This document shows positions 7,669 to 15,486 of a stretch of DNA of 30,623 nt, one piece after another. Position 1 is the first letter of the stretch. Each line of letters opens with the position of its first letter. The stretch comes from an uncultured Eubacteriales bacterium (GTDB lineage: Bacteria > Bacillota > Clostridia > Christensenellales > Borkfalkiaceae). The stretch covers positions 1 through 30,623 of the forward strand of contig UQPN01000025.1 of the NCBI GenBank assembly GCA_900542935.1. The letters run 5' to 3'. The notes beneath the pieces are model-generated. The model made no database searches and was not told where the DNA came from. It saw only the letters and a list, made by a program, of their open reading frames with translations. Position numbers and translations under genes: made by a program.

Positions 7669-8085
7669 TTATTCGTTCCGCTCCGAAAACAGATAGGGTA
7701 GTTCTTCCAGATACGGCGCCATCATCGAAGAGGTGTTAAATACGCGCACGCTGCAGCGGAATTTTTCGTTTTCGTCTTTGGATATCGCGGCGATTTCGCC
7801 GTCGAGGCAGAAACCTTTCCCGAAAATTTTCAGAAGATCCTGCGTCAGTTGCCTGCCAAGCTCGCCGATCAGGCGGTTCAGGCGGATGCTGTAAGCGTAT
7901 GCGGCGAAATTATTTCCGTTTTTTACGTGTACCAGCTGCAATTCGTCGCCGGGGCGGCTTTGCGCCAGCGCGCCCTGCGAATCGCAAGTAAAGCAGCGGA
8001 ACAAATCGTCCTCCACGGGAAAGGTTATCCCCAGAAGCCGTTGGCGGACGCGCATATACAGTTTTGAAAGAAAACCGCGTTTCAT
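7669..8085 (-). CDS. Small HIRAN-like domain protein
   Basis: 138 residues, no signal or membrane segment. The middle part (GDELQLVHVKNGNNFAAYAY, then LIGELGRQL, then a closing strand with EIAAI) has the layout of a HIRAN domain: a GD-x-L strand, an N-containing turn, a hydrophobic strand and an IG(Y)-type turn. HIRAN domains bind DNA ends, or accompany helicases and nucleases; free-standing bacterial ones are mostly uncharacterised. Two cysteines (FRCFTC) lie in the N-terminal part. The promoter at 8093-8121 puts transcription start at or next to the ATG, so the mRNA may be leaderless. The domain call is tentative; otherwise a hypothetical protein. Confidence 0.6.
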   Translation of the reverse strand: MKRGFLSKLYMRVRQRLLGITFPVEDDLFRCFTCDSQGALAQSRPGDELQLVHVKNGNNFAAYAYSIRLNRLIGELGRQLTQDLLKIFGKGFCLDGEIAAISKDENEKFRCSVRVFNTSSMMAPYLEELPYLFSERNE

Positions 8086-8092
8086 CCTCTAA

Positions 8093-8121
8093 ATTATAAC
8101 ACGTAAAGGGGGAAAAGTAAA
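8093..8121 (-). promoter_or_regulatory. Promoter of the HIRAN-like gene
   Basis: On the reverse strand TTTACT (8121-8116), 17-base spacer, TATAAT (8098-8093). The expected start near 8086-8087 almost coincides with the ATG at 8085-8083. Confidence 0.75.
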
Positions 8122-8201
8122 CTTTTTATCGTGAGTCGTTTACAAAAAAGTGAGAAAATCGCAAACGAAGTTTTAAAATTTCATTGCCGAGGGGAAAAGG
8201 C

Positions 8202-8230
8202 TTGCTTTTTTTATTCCGATCTGCTACAAT
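8202..8230 (+). promoter_or_regulatory. Promoter of the UDP-sugar pyrophosphorylase gene
   Basis: TTGCTT (8202-8207), 17-base spacer, TACAAT (8225-8230); divergent from the preceding promoter. GGAGG follows before ATG 8263. Confidence 0.72.
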
Positions 8231-8262
8231 GAAACCGTTGCGTAAAATTCCCGGAGGAAGAT

Positions 8263-9492
8263 ATGAATTACGAACAGACGAAAGAGCTTTTAAAGCGGAA
8301 CGGGCAGGAGCAGTTGCTGCGTTTTTGGGACGAGCTGGACGAAACCGGTAAAGAAAAGCTTCTGCGTAATATCGAAAGACTCGATTTTGCGGTACTTGAA
8401 AATTTAAAACATCCGCAGAATTTATCCGGCGAAGGTTCGCGCCTTTCGCCGGTGAAAGGACTTTCCGTCGCCGATATCGAAGCAAACGAACAGCGTTTTA
8501 AAACCATCGGAAACGAGGCGTTGAAAAGCGGAAAAATCGCGGGACTGCTTCTTGCCGGCGGGCAGGGTACGCGGCTGGGCGCGGAAGGACCGAAGGGCGC
8601 GTTTAATATGGGCGTTACGCACGAACTTTCCATTTTTGCCTGTCAGATGAACAACATTCTGAACGATTTGCGGGAAAGCGGCGCGCGCCCGCTTCTGCTT
8701 GTGATGACAAGCGAAAAAAACAACGAAGAAACGCAGGAGTTCTGGAAGAAAAACGGGTATTTCGGTTACGATGCGGAAAAAGTGCGGTTTTTCGTGCAGG
8801 ACGCCGCGCCGTGCACGGACATGAACGGCAAAATTCTTCAGGAAGAAAAAGATACGCCCGCCACTTCTCCGAACGGCAACGGAGGCTGGTTCTCGTCGCT
8901 GAAAAAATCGGGATTATACGAAGAACTGAAAAACGGCGGAGCTGAGTGGCTGAACGTATACGCGGTGGATAACGTATTGCAGCGCCCGTTCGATCCCGTG
9001 TTTATCGGCGCCACGCTGGAAAGCGGAAAGGCGTGCGGCGCCAAGTGCGTGCGAAAGAACAGTCCGCAGGAAAAAGTGGGGGTGCTTTGCGAAAAGGACG
9101 GCAAAGCCGCGGTGATTGAATATTACGAACTGACGGAAGAAACGGCAAACGCGCGGGCGGCGGACGGCAGCCTGGAATATTCTTACGGCGTGATTTTAAA
9201 TTATCTGTTTTCGCTGGAACGGCTGGAAGAAACGGAACGGGAAACAATCCCCGTACATATCGTGAAAAAAAAGATTCCGTATGTAAACGAGCGGGGCGAA
9301 AAATGCGAACCGCAGCGGGAAAACGGGCTGAAATTCGAAACGCTGGCGGTGGATTTAATCTCGTTTATGGGCAGTGTGTTGCCCTGCGAAGTGCGGCGCG
9401 AAAAAGAATTCGCCCCCGTGAAGAACGCTACGGGCGCCGACAGCGTTGAAACGGCGCGCGCGCTGCTTGAATTAAACGGCGTAACATTATAA
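8263..9492 (+). CDS. UDPGP-family UDP-N-acetylhexosamine (UAP-type) uridylyltransferase
   Basis: 409 residues of the eukaryotic-type UDP-sugar pyrophosphorylase fold, not the GalU or GlmU kind. A helical N-terminal part (1-90) precedes the nucleotide loop LLLAGGQGTRLG (95-106) with GPKG (109-112), the uridine contacts near MTSEKN (148-153), the sugar-binding PNGNGGW (203-209) and NVYAVDNVL (231-239) with metal-binding Asp236. These match UDP-GlcNAc pyrophosphorylases, which make UDP-GlcNAc/GalNAc from UTP and the sugar 1-phosphate; UDP-glucose formation is the alternative. It would work in the cytoplasm for envelope or capsule precursor supply. Own promoter; the unknown gene at 9547 follows within 54 bases. 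Confidence 0.85.
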   Translation: MNYEQTKELLKRNGQEQLLRFWDELDETGKEKLLRNIERLDFAVLENLKHPQNLSGEGSRLSPVKGLSVADIEANEQRFKTIGNEALKSGKIAGLLLAGGQGTRLGAEGPKGAFNMGVTHELSIFACQMNNILNDLRESGARPLLLVMTSEKNNEETQEFWKKNGYFGYDAEKVRFFVQDAAPCTDMNGKILQEEKDTPATSPNGNGGWFSSLKKSGLYEELKNGGAEWLNVYAVDNVLQRPFDPVFIGATLESGKACGAKCVRKNSPQEKVGVLCEKDGKAAVIEYYELTEETANARAADGSLEYSYGVILNYLFSLERLEETERETIPVHIVKKKIPYVNERGEKCEPQRENGLKFETLAVDLISFMGSVLPCEVRREKEFAPVKNATGADSVETARALLELNGVTL

Positions 9493-9546
9493 AATAGTCG
9501 CCGGAAACGCCGCATAAACAACGCGGCGGACGCGAAGGAGAAAATT

Positions 9547-9900
9547 ATGGCTACCGAACTGGAAGGCAACGAACAACTGCAAAAATTTATCGCGCTTTTA
9601 TCCGACTTGAATCACGAATGTGCGGAAACGTTCGCCACGGGCAAGATAGAAATTCTGCATAAAATGAACGGCACTATCCGCGAAATGTACGCGATTCAGC
9701 ACGGCGGCAAAGAGGAGGCGTACACGGCGATAGAAGAGGACGCGCAGGCGATTTACAAAAATTTCAACGCCATCGTGGCGATGCTGAAAAGCAACGAAAA
9801 CGGCACGTTCGATAAAGCCACGAACAATGCCGTCAAAACGTTTTTGCAGAATATTTTCGACGCGGATCTGCGTATCCTTGCCGCCTACGGGCTGGTGTGA
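9547..9900 (+). CDS. Conserved-looking small protein of unknown function
   Basis: 117 residues, no signal or membrane segment, acidic, predicted almost wholly helical. I do not recognise a family. A strong ribosome site (AAGGAG 9536-9541) precedes ATG 9547, and the gene follows the UDPGP gene closely, so it is probably co-transcribed. The next gene is convergent. Confidence 0.7.
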   Translation: MATELEGNEQLQKFIALLSDLNHECAETFATGKIEILHKMNGTIREMYAIQHGGKEEAYTAIEEDAQAIYKNFNAIVAMLKSNENGTFDKATNNAVKTFLQNIFDADLRILAAYGLV

Positions 9901-9903
9901 TGC

Positions 9904-9923
9904 GCGGCGGTTCCGCATTTTTT
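9904..9923 (+). terminator. Weak terminator
   Basis: Short stem GCGG (9904-9907) / CCGC (9913-9916) and six Ts right after the stop of the preceding gene. Weak but well placed between convergent genes. Confidence 0.4.
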
Positions 9924-9945
9924 CCGCAAACGATTTCCGATGCGG

Positions 9946-10323
9946 TCAGAACACGTTTTCGAAACTGAACGAATACGCGGCGGGGATTTTTTTCGTCATT
10001 TCGATGAGCACTTCTATTTTCGGCAGCGCGTCGTCGAATTTTTCCTCGTACAGATAGCCGATCGCTTCGTTTAACTGATAATCCACGTTTTCGATAGAGG
10101 TGTGCGTAACCCATACGTGCAGCTCTTTTCTTTTTTCCGTCCAGAACGCGCGCACGCTATCTCCGTCGCAGAACGTGGCTTTTCCTTCTTCCGTTTTTTC
10201 GTACAGCGCCGTCAGCCGTTCGCGGAAGCCGTAAAATACGGCGTTTACGCAGAAGTGTTCGAACAACGAAATAAACAGCAGCAGCGAAGCCGATATAATA
10301 ATGCTTACGATGGTTTTCACCAT
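9946..10323 (-). CDS. DUF4363 family protein
   Basis: 125 residues: an N-terminal membrane segment or uncleaved signal (about 4-25) followed by a helical extracytoplasmic domain rich in aromatic and charged residues (RAFWTEKRKELHVWV, then ENVDYQLNEAIGYL). This is the layout of DUF4363 proteins, which in Bacillota typically sit beside DUF421 genes, as here. Its ATG overlaps the stop of the DUF421 gene by 7 bases (10317-10323), a sign of translational coupling. Molecular function unknown. Confidence 0.75.
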   Translation of the reverse strand: MVKTIVSIIISASLLLFISLFEHFCVNAVFYGFRERLTALYEKTEEGKATFCDGDSVRAFWTEKRKELHVWVTHTSIENVDYQLNEAIGYLYEEKFDDALPKIEVLIEMTKKIPAAYSFSFENVF

Positions 10324-11006
10324 AACCTTGCGCCTCCCGTATCCGTTTGCAGAATTTTGAATTTTTCGCCTTTTTGCTGAAAATACATCTTTCCGTTGCC
10401 GTCCAGCGTTAAAATCAGCATTTTTTTATAATTATCGCACCCGTTTTCACGTAAAACGCGGCAGAATTCTTCGCGTGTTTTTCCGCTTAAAAGCACGTTT
10501 TTTTCTTCGAATTTCCCTTCGTCGATGATGATGACGGATAAAGAGGACTGCAGTTTTTCATAGTCCTGCTTCGGCAGTGCCGAAAACGTGCCGTTCGCTT
10601 CGTACAGCGCGTAATCCACGGCGTCAAGCGAAAAATATCCCGCTCCGCGCAGACTTTCAATCAGATCGGAAACGTCAAGATTGTTCTTTTTCAGTTGCGT
10701 GATGTCTATGCCGTTTTTATTTAAAACGATACTGGGCGAACCGCTTAATATGCGCTTCATCGTTTTGGATTTCAAGTCGCACAGGCACACGATCTGGTGC
10801 ATCAGATAAATGGCGAGAATCGCGACAAGCCCGTACAGAAGCGGCACGGATGGATCTGCCATGGGGATGCAGGCAAGATCGGCGATGATCAGCGTAATGA
10901 CGAGTTCGTACGGCTGCATTTCGCCTATCTGTCGCTTTCCCATCAGCCGCATGATGAATAAAAGCGTAATGAAAATTAAAATCGTTCGTACGAAAATAAG
11001 ACTCAT
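10317..11006 (-). CDS. DUF421 (YetF/YdfR-like) membrane protein
   Basis: 229 residues from the ATG at 11006. Three N-terminal membrane segments contain the family motif FIMRLMGKRQIGEMQPYE, LIIADLACIPMADPSVPLLYG follows, and a cytosolic alpha/beta domain carries GYFSLDAVDYALYEANG. DUF421 proteins of spore-formers and other Bacillota are membrane proteins of poorly defined role, some linked to spore germination or stress. The open frame reaches 11123, but the extra 39 residues are not typical of the family and overlap the divergent folate promoter. Neither start has a good ribosome site. A TATACT (11018-11013) lies six bases before this ATG without a convincing -35. Confidence 0.8.
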   Translation of the reverse strand: MSLIFVRTILIFITLLFIMRLMGKRQIGEMQPYELVITLIIADLACIPMADPSVPLLYGLVAILAIYLMHQIVCLCDLKSKTMKRILSGSPSIVLNKNGIDITQLKKNNLDVSDLIESLRGAGYFSLDAVDYALYEANGTFSALPKQDYEKLQSSLSVIIIDEGKFEEKNVLLSGKTREEFCRVLRENGCDNYKKMLILTLDGNGKMYFQQKGEKFKILQTDTGGARLW

Positions 11007-11083
11007 AACAAAAGTATAGGCAATTTCCGCGCGTTTATTTGCCGTTTTCCGGAAAAATTCTTTGAAAAGCGGCGCTGTTTTCA

Positions 11084-11112
11084 TTGATTTTTTTTCGCGT
11101 TTGGGGTATACT
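11084..11112 (+). promoter_or_regulatory. Promoter of the folate riboswitch transcript
   Basis: TTGATT (11084-11089), 17-base spacer, TATACT (11107-11112). The predicted start near 11119 coincides with the first bases of the riboswitch P1 stem. Confidence 0.75.
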
Positions 11113-11119
11113 GTATGCA

Positions 11120-11242
11120 ACAAGAGTAGCTTTGGCGCGTTAAGTGCCGCCGGACGGGACGTTGTCGGCGGACGAAAGGGCGGGCCCGCGATCGTGCGGG
11201 CGTCGTTCTGCGGCGACCACGGCGCGTCCGCTTTCGCTTTGT
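11120..11242 (+). ncRNA. Tetrahydrofolate (THF) riboswitch
   Basis: The leader reproduces the conserved blocks of the THF riboswitch class: AAGAGTAG (11122-11129), GCGTTAAGTG (11136-11145), and GGGACGTTGTC (11156-11166) held in a GCCGCC/GGCGG stem. P1 can close with ACAAG (11120-11124) against TTTGT (11238-11242). This class senses reduced folates and represses folate transport or biosynthesis genes in Bacillota. It precedes an ECF S component, the expected partner. Core blocks are directly visible; the exact 3' border is inferred. Confidence 0.88.
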
Positions 11243-11276
11243 CTTTCGCCCGTGAGGGCTGTATACAAAACGGCGG

Positions 11277-11306
11277 ACCTCTCGTTTTTCAACGAGGAGG
11301 TTTTTT
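11277..11306 (+). terminator. Riboswitch expression platform: terminator containing the SD
   Basis: ACCTC-TCGTT (11277-11286) pairs with AACGAGGAGGT (11291-11301) with one bulged base, loop TTTC, followed by TTTTTT. The 3' arm contains the AGGAGG ribosome site (11295-11300) of the gene starting at 11310, so the same hairpin can both end transcription and hide the ribosome site. Confidence 0.8.
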
Positions 11307-11309
11307 ATT

Positions 11310-12059
11310 ATGGAAAAAATACAAGAAGGACTGTCGTCTGCGGGCGAGCTTGAAACCCGCGAGTGTGTCCGGAAGACAATGGGAGAAAAATTCAGAAAAA
11401 TTTTCTTTTCCGAATTTATCAGGGGGCAGACCTCCGAGGGGAAAAAAATAGCGATTGTTGCCGTTTTAACGGCGCTTTGCGTGATTGTGAACGCGCTTTT
11501 AACGTTCCCCGTGCCCACGCTTGTTCCTACGAGTTCTCCGAATATGATTTCGCTGAATATGTGCGTATGCTTTCTTTCGGGCAGTATTTTAGGGGCGTTT
11601 TACGGCTTTTCGGTGGGACTTATCGGCGATTTACTGTGTTTTTTACTGTTTAATTCGCGCGGGTATATGTTCTTTCCGTGGGTGAGTCTATCCAAGGCGT
11701 TTTCGGGATTTATCGCGGGCATAATTATGTGCAATTTCCGCACGAAGAAAAAAGGCGGCGTGTATTTCAAAGCCGTGCTTACGGGTGTTTTCACGCTGTT
11801 GATTTGTACCGCGGGCATAGAAACGGGCGGCTATTTTCTCTATTATAAATACGTGCGGCACTGGACGTTCAATAATATCGTTTCGAAACTTCTCGAAGTG
11901 TTCGGGCTCGGCGAAATTCATATCAATTATTTCTGGTATATCGCTTACCGCATGATCGTGCTTTTAAGAGTCGCGGAAAACGCCGCGAATCTGCTTGCGT
12001 TTATTTTGCTGATTCCCGTGGTGAATTCTTCGAAAGCGGTGAAAGCGAAAATAGATTAA
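11310..12059 (+). CDS. folT: ECF transporter S component, folate type (FolT)
   Basis: 249 residues: a charged cytosolic N-terminus of about 45 residues, then about six membrane segments in the ECF S-component pattern, with AVLTALCVIVNALL in the first, NMISLNMCVCFLSGSILG, and GFSVGLIGDLLCFLL before a PWVSLSKAFSGFIAG segment. S components bind the vitamin and dock on the shared EcfAA'T energising module, which is not encoded in this window. The folate assignment rests on family appearance and on the THF riboswitch in its leader. AGGAGG 9 bases upstream fixes the start at ATG 11310. Confidence 0.82.
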   Translation: MEKIQEGLSSAGELETRECVRKTMGEKFRKIFFSEFIRGQTSEGKKIAIVAVLTALCVIVNALLTFPVPTLVPTSSPNMISLNMCVCFLSGSILGAFYGFSVGLIGDLLCFLLFNSRGYMFFPWVSLSKAFSGFIAGIIMCNFRTKKKGGVYFKAVLTGVFTLLICTAGIETGGYFLYYKYVRHWTFNNIVSKLLEVFGLGEIHINYFWYIAYRMIVLLRVAENAANLLAFILLIPVVNSSKAVKAKID

Positions 12060-12147
12060 AACGCCGAAAAATACGCGGCGCACAATATAAAACTGTTTTA
12101 GAAATGCGATAATCGCAAGAAAAATTGACGGGGCGCCCCGCGCGGAC

Positions 12148-12176
12148 TTGACGTTTTTTCTGCGATGTGCTATACT
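12148..12176 (+). promoter_or_regulatory. Promoter of the lgt-pncB-lspA operon
   Basis: TTGACG (12148-12153), 17-base spacer, TATACT (12171-12176). A GGGGCGCCCC palindrome lies just upstream (12130-12139). Confidence 0.82.
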
Positions 12177-12209
12177 TGAAAAGTAATTTTTTCAAAGGAG
12201 TAACCGAAA

Positions 12210-13328
12210 ATGACTTATTCGCTGCTTGCCGATAACCCCGGAATCACGATTTTCGGGTTTAAAATATACGCTTACGCGCTTTGCATCGTAAGCGGCATGA
12301 TTGCGGCGTTTTTTCTGATTTCGCTGTTATTCAAACGCAGAAACATGTCGTCCGATTTGTTTATGACGTATTTCTGCGTTACGCTTCCTATTGCCATCAT
12401 CACCACGCGGCTTTTTTACTGCATTACCGACGGCATGCCGATCAACGAATGGTTTTCCATGAAATCCATCCGCGACGGCGGGCTTTCTATTATCGGCGGC
12501 ATTTTAGGCGGCGTTTTCGGCGTGGCGCTTGTAAGCTATATCAAGAAAGTGAATTTTTTCCGCGCGGGCGATTGCATCGTGGTGGGGCTGTTATTGGCGC
12601 AGGCGATGGGGCGCTGGGGGAATTTCGCGAATCAGGAAGTGTACGGCGCGGAAGTAACGAATACGGCGCTGCAATGCTTTCCGTTCGCCGTGTATATTCA
12701 TAAAGGCGGCAGCTGCCTCGAAACGTTTACGCTTACCTTTTCCAAATGGTTCGGGTTCGACGCAGGCATCACGGGCGGCACGTGGCATTACGCGTTTTTC
12801 TTCTACGAAAGCCTTGCGAATTTAATCGGCGCGCTGCTGATATTCCTCTTTGTGTGGAAGAATCCCAAAAAGCCGAACGGCGTGGCTACGGCGTGGTATT
12901 TCATGCACTACGGCGCGGTGCGCTCGATTATGGAACCTTTGCGCGATCCCGAATATATTTTAAGCGGCGGCGGAGTGCCGTGGTCGCTTGTGTTCTCGCT
13001 GTTGCTGTTTTTATTCGGCGCGTCGATGATGGCGTTCGTGCTCATCCGCAACCGTAAGAAAGAGGGCGTTTTGTTCGGTTCGCTCAAAGGCGATCCGTAC
13101 GCGATTACCGAATACAGGGGAGATTCGAAAAACGAAATTCCCGTGAAGAATAAAATCAATATCATGTGCGCGATTTATCCCGAAAATTATGCCGAGCCCG
13201 TAGCGAAAGAAACGAAAGGAACGGCAGAATCGGAAGAATCGCAGGCGGAAAGCGGGCAGGAAAAAGCACCGGAAGAACAAACGGAAAAAGACGGGGAAAA
13301 CGACGAAGACGCAGAGAAAAAGGAATAA
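12210..13328 (+). CDS. lgt: Prolipoprotein diacylglyceryl transferase Lgt
   Basis: Transfers diacylglycerol from phosphatidylglycerol to the lipobox cysteine of prolipoproteins, in the cytoplasmic membrane. The Lgt signature GRWGNFANQEVYG is at 134-146, RDGGLSIIGG at 88-97 and the essential-arginine segment GAVRSIMEPLR at 235-245 (Arg238). Seven hydrophobic segments end near residue 281. Beyond this comes a cytosolic tail of about 90 residues, its last 55 almost all Glu, Lys, Gln, Ala and Asp; Lgt is usually 260-290 residues, so 372 is long. AAAGGAG (12194-12200) precedes ATG 12210. First gene of an operon with pncB, lspA and an RluA-type synthase. Confidence 0.94.
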   Translation: MTYSLLADNPGITIFGFKIYAYALCIVSGMIAAFFLISLLFKRRNMSSDLFMTYFCVTLPIAIITTRLFYCITDGMPINEWFSMKSIRDGGLSIIGGILGGVFGVALVSYIKKVNFFRAGDCIVVGLLLAQAMGRWGNFANQEVYGAEVTNTALQCFPFAVYIHKGGSCLETFTLTFSKWFGFDAGITGGTWHYAFFFYESLANLIGALLIFLFVWKNPKKPNGVATAWYFMHYGAVRSIMEPLRDPEYILSGGGVPWSLVFSLLLFLFGASMMAFVLIRNRKKEGVLFGSLKGDPYAITEYRGDSKNEIPVKNKINIMCAIYPENYAEPVAKETKGTAESEESQAESGQEKAPEEQTEKDGENDEDAEKKE

Positions 13329-13331
13329 ACG

Positions 13332-14777
13332 ATGCGCAACCTTACTTTATTGACGGATTTTTACGAAATTACAATGGGCTACGGCTTTTTCAAACAGAAA
13401 AAGCACGAGGAAGAAGTGGTGTTCGATATCTTCTTCCGTCAGAACAAAATGATTACCTATTCGCTGTTCGCCGGGCTGGAACAGGCGATGGATTATCTTT
13501 TGAACTGGCATTTTTCCGAGGACGATATTGCCTATCTCCGTTCGCTGAACACGTTCGACGAAGAATTTCTGAAGTATCTTAAAAACATGCGTTTCACGGG
13601 CGACGTGTACGCGGTGAAAGAGGGCGAGCCGGTATTTCCGGGCGAGCCGATTCTCACAATCAAGGCGCCTCTGATTCAGGCGCAGTTTGCCGAAACGGCG
13701 CTGCTGAATATCATCAACCACCAGACGCTGATCGCCACCAAAGCGGCAAAAATCTGTCGCGCGGCGCAAGGCGGCGTGGTGATGGAATTCGGGCTTCGTC
13801 GCGCTCAGGGACCGGACGCGGGCATTTACGGCGCGCGCGCGGCGATCATCGGCGGCTGCCGTTCCACTTCCAACGTCATCACCGGGCAGATGTTCGACGT
13901 GCCCGTGGCGGGAACGATGGCGCACAGCTGGGTGATGGACTACGCAAGCGAGTACGAGGCGTTCAAAGCATACGCGAAAGTGTATCCCGATAACTGCCTG
14001 CTGCTTGTTGATACCTACGATACGCTGCACAGCGGTATACCCAACGCCATCCGCGTGTTTAAAGAACTGCGCGCGGAAGGGCACGAACCCGTGGGCATCC
14101 GCCTCGACAGCGGCGATTTTGCCTATCTTTCCAAAAAGGCGCGTAAAATGCTGGACGAAGCGGGGTTCGAAAAAGCGATTGTATGCGCTTCGGGCGATCT
14201 GGACGAACGCTCGATTTCTTCGCTGTTAAATCAGGGCGCGAAAATCAACAGTTGGGGCGTAGGCACCAAGCTGATTACCTCCGAAGAGATGCCGGCGCTC
14301 GGCGGCGTGTATAAGCTTGCCGCGGTTGTGAAGGAGGACGGAACGATCGTTCCGAAAATCAAGCTTTCGGATAACGCGGAAAAAATCACGAATCCGTCGT
14401 TTAAAAACCTGTTCCGCTTATACGATAAAAAGACGGGCAAAGCGGTGGCGGATATAATCACGTTGCGCGGCGAAACGGTGGACGAAAGCAAACCGCTTAC
14501 CATTTTTCACCCGCTGGAAACGTGGAAACGCACCACGGTTACGAATTTCCGCGCGGAAGAATTGTTGCACAAAATCGTGGAAAACGGCAAACTCGCGTAT
14601 GAATTTCCGAAGCTTACCGAGCTTCGCGAATTTGCGCAGAAAGAGCTTTCGGCGTTCTGGGAAGAATATCTGCGTATCGATATGCCCGCGCTGTACAAAG
14701 TGGACTTATCGGAAAAGCTGCACAAGCTGAAAACGGATATGATTTCGGAAATCCGCGAGAAAAATGCGGAGAAGTAA
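13332..14777 (+). CDS. pncB: Nicotinate phosphoribosyltransferase
   Basis: 481 residues. Converts nicotinate and PRPP to nicotinate mononucleotide (ATP-stimulated) in the Preiss-Handler NAD salvage pathway. Visible signatures: TDFYEITM (8-15), EFGLRRAQGPD (152-162), the GTMAHSWV loop with His198, the histidine phosphorylated in this family, and VGIRLDSGDFAYLS. Length matches the Gram-positive PncB/NadV-like class. It starts 3 bases after the lgt stop, so the two are co-translated in one operon, an unrelated pathway partner for lgt and lspA. Together with pnuC it suggests reliance on external B3 vitamers. Confidence 0.93.
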   Translation: MRNLTLLTDFYEITMGYGFFKQKKHEEEVVFDIFFRQNKMITYSLFAGLEQAMDYLLNWHFSEDDIAYLRSLNTFDEEFLKYLKNMRFTGDVYAVKEGEPVFPGEPILTIKAPLIQAQFAETALLNIINHQTLIATKAAKICRAAQGGVVMEFGLRRAQGPDAGIYGARAAIIGGCRSTSNVITGQMFDVPVAGTMAHSWVMDYASEYEAFKAYAKVYPDNCLLLVDTYDTLHSGIPNAIRVFKELRAEGHEPVGIRLDSGDFAYLSKKARKMLDEAGFEKAIVCASGDLDERSISSLLNQGAKINSWGVGTKLITSEEMPALGGVYKLAAVVKEDGTIVPKIKLSDNAEKITNPSFKNLFRLYDKKTGKAVADIITLRGETVDESKPLTIFHPLETWKRTTVTNFRAEELLHKIVENGKLAYEFPKLTELREFAQKELSAFWEEYLRIDMPALYKVDLSEKLHKLKTDMISEIREKNAEK

Positions 14778-14787
14778 AGGGAGAAAC

Positions 14788-15486
14788 ATGGGAAAAGGCG
14801 GTTTTACGGCAAAATTGAAAAAGAAGCTTTCGCTCGGCGGCGTTACGCTGTGGGGCGCGGCATTGTTCGTCTTTCTGATTGTTTTCGATCTTGCAACCAA
14901 AGCGCTTGCCGAAAAGTATCTTGCGGACGGCAGGGCGGTGAAAATCGTCGGCGATTTCGTCGTGCTCAGGCTGGTGTACAATCGCGGCATTTCTTTCGGA
15001 ATGTTTTCGGATAGTTCCGTGGGCGGAAAAATCGCGATTATCGTGCTGACGGCGCTGATGATGATTGCGCTTTCCGTGTTTTATGCCTTGCTGGATAAGC
15101 GGCGGAAAACGCTTCGTATTTCGCTGATTTTCGTGGTAGCGGGCGGTATCGGCAATTTAATCGACCGTATCGTGTTTAAAATGTGGCAGACGGGCGGCGC
15201 GAAAGGCGTGCGCGATATGGTGGACGTATCGGGTATAAAATTCGGCTCGTTTAATTTCGGCATCTGCAATTTCGCCGATTTCTTCATTACGGCGGGCGCG
15301 ATTCTGCTGGTTTTATCGTTTCTGTTTTTCGACAGCGAAGCGCTGTTCCCCACAAAAAAGAGCAAAGCTTTAGCGGAAACGCTGGCGGCGGAACGCGGCG
15401 AAAACGAAAAGGCGGAAGCGAACGACAAAACCGACGGCGGCGCGGACGAGGGCGATAAAACCGGCGAAGAGGGCGGCGGGCAATGA
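14788..15486 (+). CDS. lspA: Lipoprotein signal peptidase II (LspA)
   Basis: Aspartic protease that cleaves the signal peptide from diacylglyceryl-modified prolipoproteins, the step after Lgt. Four membrane segments carry the conserved boxes: VFDLATKAL (32-40), YNRGISFGMF (64-73), GGIGNLIDRI (119-128), VRDMVDVSG with catalytic Asp146, and FNFGICNFADFFI with catalytic Asp164. The start at 14788 follows AAAGGGAG closely; the in-frame ATG at 14764 would overlap pncB. 232 residues is long for LspA (about 150-170): the last 45 or so are a Glu/Asp/Lys/Gly-rich tail, like that of Lgt in the same operon. Confidence 0.93.
   Translation: MGKGGFTAKLKKKLSLGGVTLWGAALFVFLIVFDLATKALAEKYLADGRAVKIVGDFVVLRLVYNRGISFGMFSDSSVGGKIAIIVLTALMMIALSVFYALLDKRRKTLRISLIFVVAGGIGNLIDRIVFKMWQTGGAKGVRDMVDVSGIKFGSFNFGICNFADFFITAGAILLVLSFLFFDSEALFPTKKSKALAETLAAERGENEKAEANDKTDGGADEGDKTGEEGGGQ

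Noticed and set aside
11013..11018. TATACT as a leaderless promoter for the DUF421 gene
   Set aside because: Spacing to the ATG would fit a leaderless start, but no -35 element or extended -10 is present, so it is not listed as a feature.
11007..11123. Extended N-terminus of the DUF421 protein
   Set aside because: The added residues are atypical, lack a ribosome site and overlap the folate promoter on the other strand.
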